The notes: generated by a model not told the origin, from the letters alone. A DNA stretch of 64,000 nt from Sinorhizobium fredii USDA 257 (GCF_000265205.3 NC_018000.1:5205001-5269000); one strand, 5' to 3'; positions 20,711 through 31,442 are shown, counted from the first letter of the stretch. A program made the numbers and translations.

Positions 20711-20822
20711 AGGTGGTGCGAGAAATGCCCGAACGGCATTCAGCCGCCGGGCATCCCGATCTTTCATCTACAGTGAGCGGGGACGGCGACGCAGGCCTCC
20801 ACTCCGCTCCGGCGCGGCGAAC

Positions 20823-21677
20823 TTATTGGACTTCGCGCGCCTTACCGGCCTCGTCATAGGCCTTCTTCAGTTCCGGATCGGAAATCTCCACGCCGGTCGC
20901 CTTTTTTGCGGTATCCAGCAGCGCAAGGTACTTGTCGCGCATGACGAGCTGGCGAACCTGGGGCTCGACCTGTTCAAGCGCCGGCGGCGCCTGCGGGCGC
21001 TTGTCTTCGACCAGGATCACATGGAAGCCGAACTGGGACTTGACCGGCGTCTTGGTATAGGCGCCTTTCTCGAGCGCGAAAGCAGCCGTCTCGAATTCCG
21101 GGACCATCCGGCCCTTGGTGAAGTAGCCGAGGTCGCCGCCATCTTCCTTGTTCGGGTCGGTGGACTTGGCCTTGGCGAGTTCGACGAAGCTCTTGCCCGC
21201 GTCCAATTCCTTGATGATCGCCTTGGCCTCGTCCTCGGTCTTGACGAGGATGTGGCGCGCCTTCACCTCTTCCTGAGCCGGAATGGCTGCGATTTCCTTA
21301 TCGTAGCGCGCCTTCACCTCTTCCTTCGTCACCGCATCAACGACGTGCTTCTTGAAGAAGGCGTTGTGAAGTTCACGCTCGGTCAGGAAGGCGACGCGCT
21401 GCTTGAACGTCGCGTCGTTCTGCAGACCTTCCTTCTCGGCATCCTTGACGAGCAGCTTGACGTCGATGACGGCGGAAAGGGCCGCGGCGCGCTTCTGCTC
21501 CTCCGGCATCCGTTGGAGCTGCGGATCGAGGCTGGTGATCGCGAGGTCCAGCTCCGACTGGCGAATTTCCTGGTCGCCGACCTTCGCGATGACCGGATCG
21601 GTCCCTTCGGCGCGGGCAACGCCTGCCGCCATCATCGCGATCAGTGCCGCTGCCGCCAGGGTCTTGTATCTAGACAT
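20823..21677 (-). CDS. Periplasmic parvulin-type peptidylprolyl isomerase
   Basis: A 284-residue PpiC/SurA-like folding helper for exported proteins. A signal peptide is clear: MSRYKTLAAAALIAMMAAGV with likely cleavage after VARA. A helical chaperone segment (about 25-130) precedes the parvulin domain at about 135-235, which reads EVKARHILVKTEDEAKA ... GGDLGYFTKGRMVPEFE ... SQFGFHVILVED. A short helical tail follows. It is divergent from secA, an apt partner since both serve export. Confidence 0.94.
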   Translation of the reverse strand: MSRYKTLAAAALIAMMAAGVARAEGTDPVIAKVGDQEIRQSELDLAITSLDPQLQRMPEEQKRAAALSAVIDVKLLVKDAEKEGLQNDATFKQRVAFLTERELHNAFFKKHVVDAVTKEEVKARYDKEIAAIPAQEEVKARHILVKTEDEAKAIIKELDAGKSFVELAKAKSTDPNKEDGGDLGYFTKGRMVPEFETAAFALEKGAYTKTPVKSQFGFHVILVEDKRPQAPPALEQVEPQVRQLVMRDKYLALLDTAKKATGVEISDPELKKAYDEAGKAREVQ

Positions 21678-21787
21678 GATTCTAACCTTTCACCATTGGC
21701 CGCCAGCGCGATTGGCTCCGGCCCTTCGAGAGGGCTGCACAACACCACAATATGGCGGTTCTGTAGCCGTCCGGCCGCGCAAGTGCG

Positions 21788-21816
21788 TTGACATAATCCG
21801 ACCCCCCTCTTATCTG
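21788..21816 (+). promoter_or_regulatory. Candidate sigma-70 promoter of secA
   Basis: TTGACA (21788-21793), a 17-base spacer and TATCTG (21811-21816) give a strong housekeeping-type promoter about 110 bases before secA. It lies in the 249-base divergent gap with the parvulin gene. Confidence 0.6.
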
Positions 21817-21926
21817 TCACGCAACCTCGCGTCCAGAACAGTTTCCGGGCGTTTCACGGCGTCAGACGGTTTTTCGAACCGGAACCTGAAACCCCCAGGG
21901 CGATAAATAAGGAAAGGACCATTCGG

Positions 21927-24632
<2,706 letters not shown>

Positions 24633-24637
24633 GGAAT

Positions 24638-24659
24638 TGCCGCCCCCGGGCGGCATTTT
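24638..24659 (+). terminator. Rho-independent terminator of secA
   Basis: Stem TGCCGCC/GGCGGCA with a four-base loop followed by TTTT begins 6 bases past the secA stop. Confidence 0.8.
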
Positions 24660-24838
24660 CGCATCCGGCGATCTACAACGTCGTGCGCCGTTTCGGCGGC
24701 ACGAAGGTCGCTGCGGGCGGCATGTCTTTCCTCGAATCGGCTCCGACCTGAGAGAGCAGACCGCAGGCTGCTGAACCGTTTGTTAACGCTGTTCTGGCAG
24801 AAGTGATGCCCTGTATTGCGTAATCTCAGGGTGTCTTC

Positions 24839-26266
24839 GTGTTGATGGCGGTATGTCAAACGGCCGGACGAATGCTGCCGTCGGCGCTGAGGCACCGCCT
24901 GTCACCTTCGCTGCAGCGGCTTCTGCCCACGCTCACCGGCTCCGATTCCCGCAGCCGCGCGCAGCGAATGGCCCTGATCGCCTTTGCGATCCGCATTCTC
25001 AGCGCGGCAATAGCCTTTATTTCGCAAATCTTCCTGGCGCGTCTGCTGGGGGAGTTCGAATACGGTATCTTCATCTTCGTCTGGGTGATGGCTGTCCTTT
25101 TCGGCAATCTCTGCTGCCTCGGACTGCACGCGGCTGTCATCCGCTTCCTGCCGGAATACAGCACCACCTCCGCGCTTGCGGAAATTCGCGGCCTGACGAC
25201 GACGGCGCGCATTTTTGCGCTCCTTTCCGCAAGCGCCTTTGCCGCCTTCGGAGCGGCTGGTCTGTGGCTCTTCGGCGCGGCGATCGAAGGCTATTACATC
25301 GTCCCGCTCTTTCTCGGCCTCTTCACCCTGCCGATGATTGCCCTCGGCGACGTGATGGACGGTACGGCCCGGGCCCATAGTTGGCCGATTGCGGCAATGA
25401 GCCCGACCTATATCATCCGGCCCTTGCTGATCCTCGCCTTCATGGTCCTGGCGACAATCGCCGGCCTGCCGCACGACGCGACGACGGCGATGGCCGCAGC
25501 GCTGGCGGCGACCTATGCGACGACGCTCGGGCAGTTCGCCGCGATGGTCTGGCGGCTCGACCGGCACTACGTTCGAGGGCCGATGAAAATCGAACTTGGC
25601 CGCTGGCTGCGGGTCTCCATTCCGATATTCCTCGTCGACGGTTTCGGCTTCCTGCTGACCAATTCGGACGTCGTGATCGTCGGCCTGTATGTGAAGCCCG
25701 ACGAGGTGGCGATCTATTTTGCCGCGGCGAAGACGATGGCGCTTGTCCATTTCGTCATGTTCGCGGTCAGGGCGGCTGCCGGCCCGCGCTTTGCCGCGGC
25801 CATGGCCGCGCGCGACCGGCACCAATTGGCGGAGATCGCCATCGAGAGCGCCCGCTGGTCGTTCTGGCCGTCGCTGGCGATCGGCTGCGCAGTCGTGCTG
25901 TCGGGCCCGCTGCTGCTGTCGCTGTTCGGTCCGGCCTTCCCGGCCGGCGCACCCTTGATGGCGATCCTGCTCGCCGGCATCCTCGCCAAGGCCTTTGTCG
26001 GCCCTGCCGAGACCCTGCTGACGATGGCCGGGCGGCAAAAGCTCTGCGTCATCCTCTATGCGGCCGCGCTCGGCACCAATGTCGCACTGAACGTCACGCT
26101 CATTCCGCTTTTCGGCCTGACCGGAGCGGCCTCAGCGACCGCCGGCGCGATGTTCGCGGAAGCCGCAATCCTGCATGTCGCGGTGAGACACACCTTTGGC
26201 TTCACGCTCCTGGCGTTTGCCGGCACAAGGAGCGGTCATGACAAGAACGAGGCGATCAAGCCATGA
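24839..26266 (+). CDS. Polysaccharide (O-antigen/lipid-linked oligosaccharide) flippase, MATE/MVF-type
   Basis: A 475-residue polytopic inner-membrane protein of the Wzx-like polysaccharide biosynthesis (PST/MATE) superfamily, expected to flip lipid-linked sugars. About 12-14 hydrophobic helices can be counted. The opening helix carries the family-like QIFLARLLGEFEYGIFIFVW, and GFLLTNSDVVIVGLYV is typical mid-protein. The GTG at 24839 has CAGGGTG six bases upstream; ATG at 24845 is the alternative. Its stop overlaps the start of the next gene (ATGA), so the pair is coupled. Substrate unknown. Confidence 0.88.
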   Translation: MLMAVCQTAGRMLPSALRHRLSPSLQRLLPTLTGSDSRSRAQRMALIAFAIRILSAAIAFISQIFLARLLGEFEYGIFIFVWVMAVLFGNLCCLGLHAAVIRFLPEYSTTSALAEIRGLTTTARIFALLSASAFAAFGAAGLWLFGAAIEGYYIVPLFLGLFTLPMIALGDVMDGTARAHSWPIAAMSPTYIIRPLLILAFMVLATIAGLPHDATTAMAAALAATYATTLGQFAAMVWRLDRHYVRGPMKIELGRWLRVSIPIFLVDGFGFLLTNSDVVIVGLYVKPDEVAIYFAAAKTMALVHFVMFAVRAAAGPRFAAAMAARDRHQLAEIAIESARWSFWPSLAIGCAVVLSGPLLLSLFGPAFPAGAPLMAILLAGILAKAFVGPAETLLTMAGRQKLCVILYAAALGTNVALNVTLIPLFGLTGAASATAGAMFAEAAILHVAVRHTFGFTLLAFAGTRSGHDKNEAIKP

Positions 26267-27537
26267 GCGGTAACATCCAGTTCCCGGGAGATGCGAACGG
26301 AAGGGCGGACCGCCTGCTCGGCGGCCTGGCGCAGGCGGGCCTTGACCCGGCGCAGGCCGAACGGACCTCGATGGTGGGACGGCCCGGGCGGCATCTCGCC
26401 ATCTATCCGGCCCGGTCCGGCTACGAACTGCAGCGCGAGCTCGATTTTCTGTCCAACCGGGCGATCGAGCCGAACGTCTTCTTCACCGGCCGCTTCCTAG
26501 CACCGGCCATGCCGCGGCTGGAGGACCGGGTCATCCGCCTCGCCGTCATCCGTGACCACAACGAACGCAGCACCCGGCTGCGCTTTCTCATGCCCTTCTC
26601 GATCGAGAAGCCGGGATTCTCGATCGGCGCGCCGATCATTCGCGGCTGGTCCAATCCCTTCGGCCCGCTCGGCGTGCCGCTCCTCGATGGGGAGGATGCC
26701 GCCGAGACGATCAGCAACCTCTATACGGCGCTTGCCGCCCCCTCATCGGGCCTGCCGCAGGTGCTGGTGCTCCCGGATGTGCGGCTCAAGGGCAAGTTCG
26801 CGCAGCTCGCCCGCGCCGTCGCGATCGGCGAGAACCTGCCGCTGACGGTCACCGACACCTTCGAGCGGCCGATGCTCGAAAGCCTGCTCGACGGGCCGAC
26901 CTATCTGCGCCAGGCGATCAGCCGCGGGCATTTCAAGGAACTGAGACGCCAGTGGAACAATCTCGGGAAACACGGTGAGCTCGCCTATAGCGTCGCACGT
27001 CGGCCGGAGGAAATCCGCTGGCGTCTCGAAGAGTTTCTGGCCCTCGAGGCGTCCGGCTGGAAGGGTCGCGAGCGCACCGCCATGATCATGGACCGCTTCC
27101 GCGCCGCCTTCGCGAGAGAAGCGATCACCAATCTCGCCGAGGCCGACAGCGTCCGTATCCATACGCTCGATCTCGATGGCAAGGCGATCGCCGCTATGGT
27201 CGTCCTCATGATGGCCGGCGAGGCCTATACGTGGAAGACTGCCTACAACGAGAATTATGCGAGATATTCGCCGGGCAAGCTGCTGCTGGCCGAAATCACC
27301 GAATGGCACCTCGACGACGCCAATATCGCCCGCTCGGATTCCTGCGCCGTGCCCGACCATCCGATGATCGCCCGCTTCTGGCAGGAGCGCGAGGAGATGG
27401 GCACGTTGGTGATCGGCCTGCAGCAGAATCGCGACCGCGACGTGCGCCAGGTCGCCGCCCAGCTCCACCTCTACCGCAATACCCGCAACATGGCGCGGCT
27501 GCTGCGCGAGAAGATCCGCGCGCTGGCGGGCCGCTAG
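26263..27537 (+). CDS. GNAT/BioF2-like acetyltransferase (cellulose/polysaccharide-type)
   Basis: A 424-residue cytosolic protein whose C-terminal half matches the BioF2-like (GNAT_6) acetyltransferase domain. Key stretches are RRQWNNLGKHGELAYSVARR, ASGWKGRERTAM and the late AYNENYARYSPGKLLLAEITEW, the last being the usual substrate/CoA-side signature. Such domains occur in CelD-type proteins that acylate polysaccharide precursors. The 4-base overlap with the flippase gene argues that it modifies the sugar or lipid which that protein moves. The specific substrate is not predictable. Confidence 0.82.
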   Translation: MSGNIQFPGDANGRADRLLGGLAQAGLDPAQAERTSMVGRPGRHLAIYPARSGYELQRELDFLSNRAIEPNVFFTGRFLAPAMPRLEDRVIRLAVIRDHNERSTRLRFLMPFSIEKPGFSIGAPIIRGWSNPFGPLGVPLLDGEDAAETISNLYTALAAPSSGLPQVLVLPDVRLKGKFAQLARAVAIGENLPLTVTDTFERPMLESLLDGPTYLRQAISRGHFKELRRQWNNLGKHGELAYSVARRPEEIRWRLEEFLALEASGWKGRERTAMIMDRFRAAFAREAITNLAEADSVRIHTLDLDGKAIAAMVVLMMAGEAYTWKTAYNENYARYSPGKLLLAEITEWHLDDANIARSDSCAVPDHPMIARFWQEREEMGTLVIGLQQNRDRDVRQVAAQLHLYRNTRNMARLLREKIRALAGR

Positions 27538-27571
27538 GTCGCAGACCGCTTGGAACTAGGCCGATGAGGCC

Positions 27572-27738
27572 ACCCCCTCTGGCCTGCCGGTCATCTCCCC
27601 ACAAGGGGGGACAGAGTCGCGGCAGGCCGCTTACTTCAATGGAAAGGCTACTCAAGCGGAACGCTCCAAAAGGGTGCGGAGAGAGCGGCATGTATTCTCC
27701 CCCTTGTGGGGGAGATGGCCGGCGGGCCAGAGGGGGGT
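27572..27738. repeat. Rhizobial mosaic repeat: two ~40-bp arms in inverted orientation
   Basis: Left arm 27572-27611 begins ACCCCCTCTGGCCTGCCGG and contains TCTCCCCACAAGGGGGGA. Right arm 27698-27738 is its near complement, with CTCCCCCTTGTGGGGGAG and GGCCAGAGGGGGGT. Each arm contains its own small hairpin, and about 85 bases of unique sequence lie between. It sits between convergent genes. Confidence 0.75.
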
Positions 27739-27767
27739 AGTCGTCTTTCCGCTTTCAGCGTAACTCT

Positions 27768-29408
27768 TCAAAAACCGCCGGTGATCTCCGCTGCGGCCCT
27801 CTCCCGCAGGAGCCGCCGGATCACCTTGCCCGAGGTGGTGAGCGGCAGGCTGTCGACGAATTCGATCTCGCGCGGATATTCGTGCATCGACAGCCTGTTC
27901 TTGACCCAGCCGCGGATCGCAGCCGCAGTCTCGTCATCGGCCGCCACGCCCTGCTTCAGCACCACATAGGCCTTGACGATCTCGGTGCGGATCGGATCCG
28001 GCTTGCCGATCGCCGCGGCCATCTGGACGTCCGGGTGCCCCGCCAAGCAATCCTCGATCTCGCCTGGGCCGATGCGATAGCCGGACGAAGTGATGACGTC
28101 GTCGTCGCGGCCGAAGAAGGTGAAATAGCCCTCCGCATCCATGACGCCCTGGTCGCCGGTCGTCATCCAGTCGCCGATGAACTTCGCCTCGGTAGCCTTG
28201 TCGTTTCGCCAATAGCCGAGGAACATCACCGGATCGGGGCGCCTGACGGCGACCTGCCCTGTCGTGCCCGGCGGCAGCACCCGACCCTCGCCGTCGATGA
28301 TCGCCACCTCGTGGCCAGGTGCGGCCTTGCCCATCGAGCCGGGTTTCAGGACGCCGAGGTCGGCTGCCGACGAGATGACGATGTTGCATTCCGTCTGACC
28401 GTAGAATTCGCTGACCTCGATGCCGAGCGCCTCTTTCGCCCATTCAAAGGTCTCTCGCCCGAGCGCTTCCCCCGCCGAGGCGATCGTCCTCAGATTGAGC
28501 TTGTAGCGGGCGCGCGGGCGATCGACGGATTTCAGCAGTCTGAGTGCCGTCGGCGGAATGAAGGCGTTGCGCACGTCCATCTCTTCCATGATCCGGAACG
28601 CGATGTGCGGATCGAACTTCTGCGCCGGCGAGGAGACCATCGGCACGCCGAAGAACAGCGACGGCAAGAGTGCGTTGAGAAGACCGCCTGCCCAGGCCCA
28701 ATCGGCCGGCGTCCACATCCGGTCGCCCGGCTGCGGCAGGAAGTGATGGTGGAACTGGAAGCCGGGCAGATGACCGAGCAGCACGCGATGGCCGTGCAAG
28801 GCGCCTTTCGGCGGCCCGGTCGTCCCGGACGTATAGATCATCAGAGCCGGATCGTCCGGCCCGGTATCGGCGGCAGCAAAACTGCCTTCGCCTGCTACCA
28901 GATCATCGAAAAGCACCGTGCCGGGCAGTTCCTCCTCTTCCGCAAGCACGACCAGCCGAAGCTTCGGCAGCGCGCCCCGGATCGCCGCAAGCCGCTCGTA
29001 GCCGAACCGGTTGGTGACGATCGCCCTCGCCCCCGCATCGCGAAGCCGGTACTCGAGCGCCTCGACCCCAAAGAGCAGCGCGAGCGGTAGGGCGACCGCG
29101 CCGAGCTTATAGATCGCCGCATGGGCGATCGCCGCCTCGAAACCCTGCGGCAGCAGGATGGCGACGCGATCGCCCGGCTTGATGCCATGCGCGGCAAGCC
29201 CGCCGGCGAAGGCCGAGGAGCGGGCCGCAAAGGCACCATAGGTCAGCGACCGATGCGCGCCGTCGGGGCTGAAATGCTGAAGGCAGACACGCTCCGCATC
29301 CCGCGCCGCCCACGCATCGCTGACGGCGACGCCGATGTTGAACGCCTCCGGAATCCGCCAGCGAAATTCGCGATAGAGTTCCTCATAGCTCTCGATCTTC
29401 GGTAACAT
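27768..29408 (-). CDS. Acyl-CoA synthetase, AMP-binding (acetyl/medium-chain type)
   Basis: Adenylate-forming ligase of 546 residues that activates a carboxylic acid to its CoA thioester. The P-loop IYTSGTTGPPKGALHG, the A5-like motif FYGQTECN, the hinge TGDQGVMDAEGYFTFFGRDDDVITSSGYRIGP-type region and the catalytic lysine in TTSGKVIRRLLRE are all present. Overall it looks like the acetyl-CoA synthetase/MACS group; substrate chain length is not decidable. Start chosen at MLPKIESYEE because the 13 upstream codons lack family resemblance. Convergent with the acetyltransferase gene across a mosaic repeat. Confidence 0.9.
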   Translation of the reverse strand: MLPKIESYEELYREFRWRIPEAFNIGVAVSDAWAARDAERVCLQHFSPDGAHRSLTYGAFAARSSAFAGGLAAHGIKPGDRVAILLPQGFEAAIAHAAIYKLGAVALPLALLFGVEALEYRLRDAGARAIVTNRFGYERLAAIRGALPKLRLVVLAEEEELPGTVLFDDLVAGEGSFAAADTGPDDPALMIYTSGTTGPPKGALHGHRVLLGHLPGFQFHHHFLPQPGDRMWTPADWAWAGGLLNALLPSLFFGVPMVSSPAQKFDPHIAFRIMEEMDVRNAFIPPTALRLLKSVDRPRARYKLNLRTIASAGEALGRETFEWAKEALGIEVSEFYGQTECNIVISSAADLGVLKPGSMGKAAPGHEVAIIDGEGRVLPPGTTGQVAVRRPDPVMFLGYWRNDKATEAKFIGDWMTTGDQGVMDAEGYFTFFGRDDDVITSSGYRIGPGEIEDCLAGHPDVQMAAAIGKPDPIRTEIVKAYVVLKQGVAADDETAAAIRGWVKNRLSMHEYPREIEFVDSLPLTTSGKVIRRLLRERAAAEITGGF

Positions 29409-29512
29409 GGCCCTGCCGCGACAGAAATTTGCTGCAGCAGCTAACATCTCCGCCCCATGAAATTCAATGGGTGCGGGCTGGGCAATCCTGGATTCGACTG
29501 TGCAGGCGGTGG

Positions 29513-29528
29513 TGGTGCCCCATGCCGG
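29513..29528. repeat. Distal attachment repeat (att copy) of the tRNA-Leu element
   Basis: TGGTGCCCCATGCCGG is an exact 16-base copy of the 3' end of tRNA-Leu (30638-30653) in the same orientation, 1,125 bases away. It is placed where the displaced tRNA end would be after integration at the tRNA 3' end. Confidence 0.8.
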
Positions 29529-29637
29529 TGTGAATAAATTCTATTTTTCAATGGCCTAGCATGACTCTGGACACCAGACTTTCACGCGAAATCATTAGGC
29601 TTTTCCGAAAAGTGTCCAGCCCTGTCTTGAATCCGAT

Positions 29638-29666
29638 TTGATTAAAATTCAATCAGCGCTTACATT
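29638..29666 (+). promoter_or_regulatory. Candidate promoter of a small RNA
   Basis: TTGATT (29638-29643), 17-base spacer, TACATT (29661-29666). It is not followed by a gene with a ribosome site but by a hairpin and a terminator ending at 29759. Confidence 0.45.
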
Positions 29667-29667
29667 A

Positions 29668-29759
29668 GAGGCATTCATACGCCTCGCGTCGTTGACCACG
29701 GATGTACTGGCAGCGGCGGGAGGCGATGACGGAAGGTCGGGTTCAGCCCGGCCTTTTTT
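29668..29759 (+). ncRNA. Candidate small RNA (~90 nt)
   Basis: Between the promoter-like pair at 29638-29666 and a strong intrinsic terminator at 29735-29759 lies about 90 bases without a credible coding frame. The 5' end folds as GAGGC-ATTCATAC-GCCTC (29668-29685), followed by an unpaired stretch with AGCGGCGGGAGGCGATGACGG and then the terminator stem. This hairpin/single-strand/terminator plan is common for trans-acting, Hfq-binding sRNAs. I do not recognise it as a known rhizobial sRNA family. It lies inside the tRNA-Leu element remnant. Confidence 0.45.
29735..29759 (+). terminator. Intrinsic terminator
   Basis: Stem GGTCGGG/CCCGGCC (one G-T pair), five-base loop, then six T. The nearest upstream gene on this strand is 2 kb away, so it most likely ends a short RNA. 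Confidence 0.7.
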
Positions 29760-29886
29760 GTTGCGCCGGTCGGATCTATGCACAGCCACAATTGAAGCGC
29801 ACACTGTGATCATCAGCGGCTAGTTACACGGGCGCCGCTGGCTGAGAGATCATCGCGCTTTCGCCCCAATCTATGGGAGTTGCGCA

Positions 29887-30093
29887 ATGTATGCGATTAA
29901 CGATTTCTACTCTCTTCCCCTCAGGCCTGAAGACGTCACCTTACTCCAAGGCATTCTCGACGAGGAGCTCGAAGCCAGGCACATCACAATCGACAGTGAA
30001 AAGGCCGATACCATCGCCCGAAGGCTCATCGAGTTGTTCCAGTCGGGAGTGAGAGACGAAGATGCCCTTCGGTATGTGATCAAGGCCAAATGA
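29887..30093 (+). CDS. Hypothetical protein, 68 residues
   Basis: A small acidic/helical protein with a good ribosome site (GGGAG 8 bases before ATG). It opens MYAINDFYSLPLRPEDVTLL and continues with two predicted helices containing LDEELEAR and ADTIARRLIELFQSG. No membrane segment, metal site or known domain is visible. Proteins of this size and style are frequent in rhizobial genomes, but I cannot assign a function. It sits inside the tRNA-Leu element remnant, between the candidate sRNA and the integrase fragment, and is the only intact coding frame there. Confidence 0.7.
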   Translation: MYAINDFYSLPLRPEDVTLLQGILDEELEARHITIDSEKADTIARRLIELFQSGVRDEDALRYVIKAK

Positions 30094-30218
30094 GCCGCAC
30101 CAGATGAAGCTCTGGACGGGTGTTGGAGGGGGTTTCGATGATCTCCCGATACCTGACAGGAACGGCAGGAAAAGTCGCCTCCATCCCTAACCCCTTTGAG
30201 TGGCACCCTGATCCTTGA

Positions 30219-30530
30219 TTGCAACCGGCGCCCCGCGGCGATCTCACTTTCTTGGTGACCGAGTTTAATCGGCCATTCACCGCCAACGGAGTCGGGAACT
30301 GGTTTCGGAAGCGGTGCAACGAGGCAGGCCTACCGCACTGCAGTTCGCATGGGCTGCGCAAGGCAGCAGCCAGCCGGCTCGCCGACCGCGGCGCGACCGA
30401 GCATCAGATCATGTCAATCACGGGACACACGACCTCGAAGGAGGTCACCAGATACACGAAGGCAGCAAACCAAAAGCGTCTCGCCAAGAGCGCTGTTGGG
30501 CTGATGAACAAGGATTTCGAAGACGAATAG
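30219..30530 (+). pseudogene. Tyrosine recombinase/phage integrase, C-terminal fragment
   Basis: The 103 codons encode only the end of a tyrosine integrase catalytic domain. The Arg box SSHGLRKAAASRLAD is present, then GHTTSKEVTRYTKAA with the His and the nucleophile Tyr of RYT. The N-terminal DNA-binding domain and the first catalytic Arg/Lys are missing, and an in-frame stop lies just upstream of the first usable TTG, so this cannot be a working enzyme. It reads toward the 3' end of tRNA-Leu 107 bases away, the classic arrangement for an element integrated in a tRNA gene. Confidence 0.85.
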
Positions 30531-30637
30531 GGCCGATCAAATACGGAACAAAAGTGTCCAGCTTTTTTAGAGGGGTAAAAACCTTCTGGACATTTAGAGG
30601 CAAAAAATCCAACAAAAACAGAGCCGAATTTATGTAT

Positions 30638-30723
30638 TGGTGCCCCATGCCGGGGTCGAACCAGCACTCCTTTTGGGAACTCGATTTTGAGTCGAGCGCG
30701 TCTACCAATTCCGCCAATGGGGC
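30638..30723 (-). tRNA. tRNA-Leu (anticodon CAA)
   Basis: On the minus strand GCCCCAT pairs with ATGGGGC, discriminator A and CCA are encoded, and the anticodon arm is CTCGA-CTCAAAA-TCGAG, giving anticodon CAA (UUG codons). A long variable arm follows and the T arm reads GGTTCGACCC. The 86-base length with a long variable loop confirms a class II tRNA. Its 3' end forms one attachment site of the adjacent element remnant and remains intact. Confidence 0.97.
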
Positions 30724-30751
30724 AAGGCTGGGCGATGTCAGCGGTTTGCGA

Positions 30752-30779
30752 TTTACACGATCGTTTTCGCGTCGGTCAA
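30752..30779 (-). promoter_or_regulatory. Candidate tRNA-Leu promoter
   Basis: On the minus strand TTGACC (30774-30779) and TGTAAA (30752-30757) are 16 bases apart, ending about 28 bases before the mature tRNA 5' end. Confidence 0.45.
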
Positions 30780-30932
30780 CCGCCAATTTGAGATTTCCGC
30801 GACCCCGATCACAAAAGCGTGCAGCCCGACGTTTGTGCCGGCGATTTACAGCGGGATCGTTCCTACATTAGAAGACGGCATCGCTTGGACGGGCTGCGCC
30901 GGCAGCGTCCATCCGCCTGCTGTGAGGTATTG

Positions 30933-31442
30933 ATGATCGAGGCTTCCGTCGCGCAACGCCAGCAACTGATTTTCGCCGGACTCGTCACGCTCGGCATGGC
31001 GGCAACCATCGGCGGTGCGCTCGGTTTCGAGCATATCGGCGGCTACATCCCCTGTGCGCTCTGCCTGCTGCAGCGCGATCCCTACTATTACGCCATCCCG
31101 CTCGGCCTACTCGCCATTCTCACCAGCGTCCTGAAGCTGCCGGCCTGGACGACCCGCGCGCTGCTCGGGATCGTCGGCATCCTGATGCTTGTTGGCGCCG
31201 GGATCGGCGTCTATCACGCCGGTGCCGAATGGCATTTCTGGGAAGGCCCGTCGACCTGCGCGACGACCGCCCAGGGAATTTCCTCCAATGTCGGCGATCT
31301 GCTCGGCGATCTCGACGCCAAGCACGCCCCCTCCTGCACGGACGCCGCCTTGCGCATCCTTGGCCTGTCCTTCGCCGGCTGGAATGTGATCGCCAGCCTG
31401 ATCTTGGCGGCGATCGCGCTTCGCGGCGCCGCCAGGGCGTAA
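30933..31442 (+). CDS. dsbB: Disulfide bond formation protein B
   Basis: Inner-membrane quinone reductase that reoxidises DsbA. The 169 residues contain four hydrophobic helices. The first periplasmic Cys pair is IPCALCLLQRDPYYY, and a second pair occurs in the later loop (GPSTCATTAQ ... APSCTDA). The ATG at 30933 has GAGG six bases upstream and starts right before the first helix; the frame extends 38 codons upstream without likeness. Convergent with the HNH gene. Confidence 0.92.
   Translation: MIEASVAQRQQLIFAGLVTLGMAATIGGALGFEHIGGYIPCALCLLQRDPYYYAIPLGLLAILTSVLKLPAWTTRALLGIVGILMLVGAGIGVYHAGAEWHFWEGPSTCATTAQGISSNVGDLLGDLDAKHAPSCTDAALRILGLSFAGWNVIASLILAAIALRGAARA

Larger units (their letters stand above)
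29513..30653. mobile_element. Decayed integrative element at tRNA-Leu(CAA)
   Basis: Direct 16-base repeats bound a stretch of about 1.1 kb that holds a broken tyrosine integrase gene next to the tRNA, a 68-codon ORF, and a candidate sRNA. The sequence is more AT-rich than the flanking genes, especially 29529-29670 and 30531-30637. Four copies of TGTCCAG or its complement, two near each end, look like integrase arm sites. No other mobility or cargo genes remain, so this is either the residue of an internally deleted island or a mini-element that was mobilised in trans. Confidence 0.75.

Noticed and set aside
29638..29823. 61-codon plus-strand frame
   Set aside because: Contains a strong intrinsic terminator and no ribosome site; better explained as a small RNA locus.
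30404..30786. Minus-strand frames of 87 and 113 codons over tRNA-Leu
   Set aside because: They translate the tRNA gene and the antisense of the integrase fragment.
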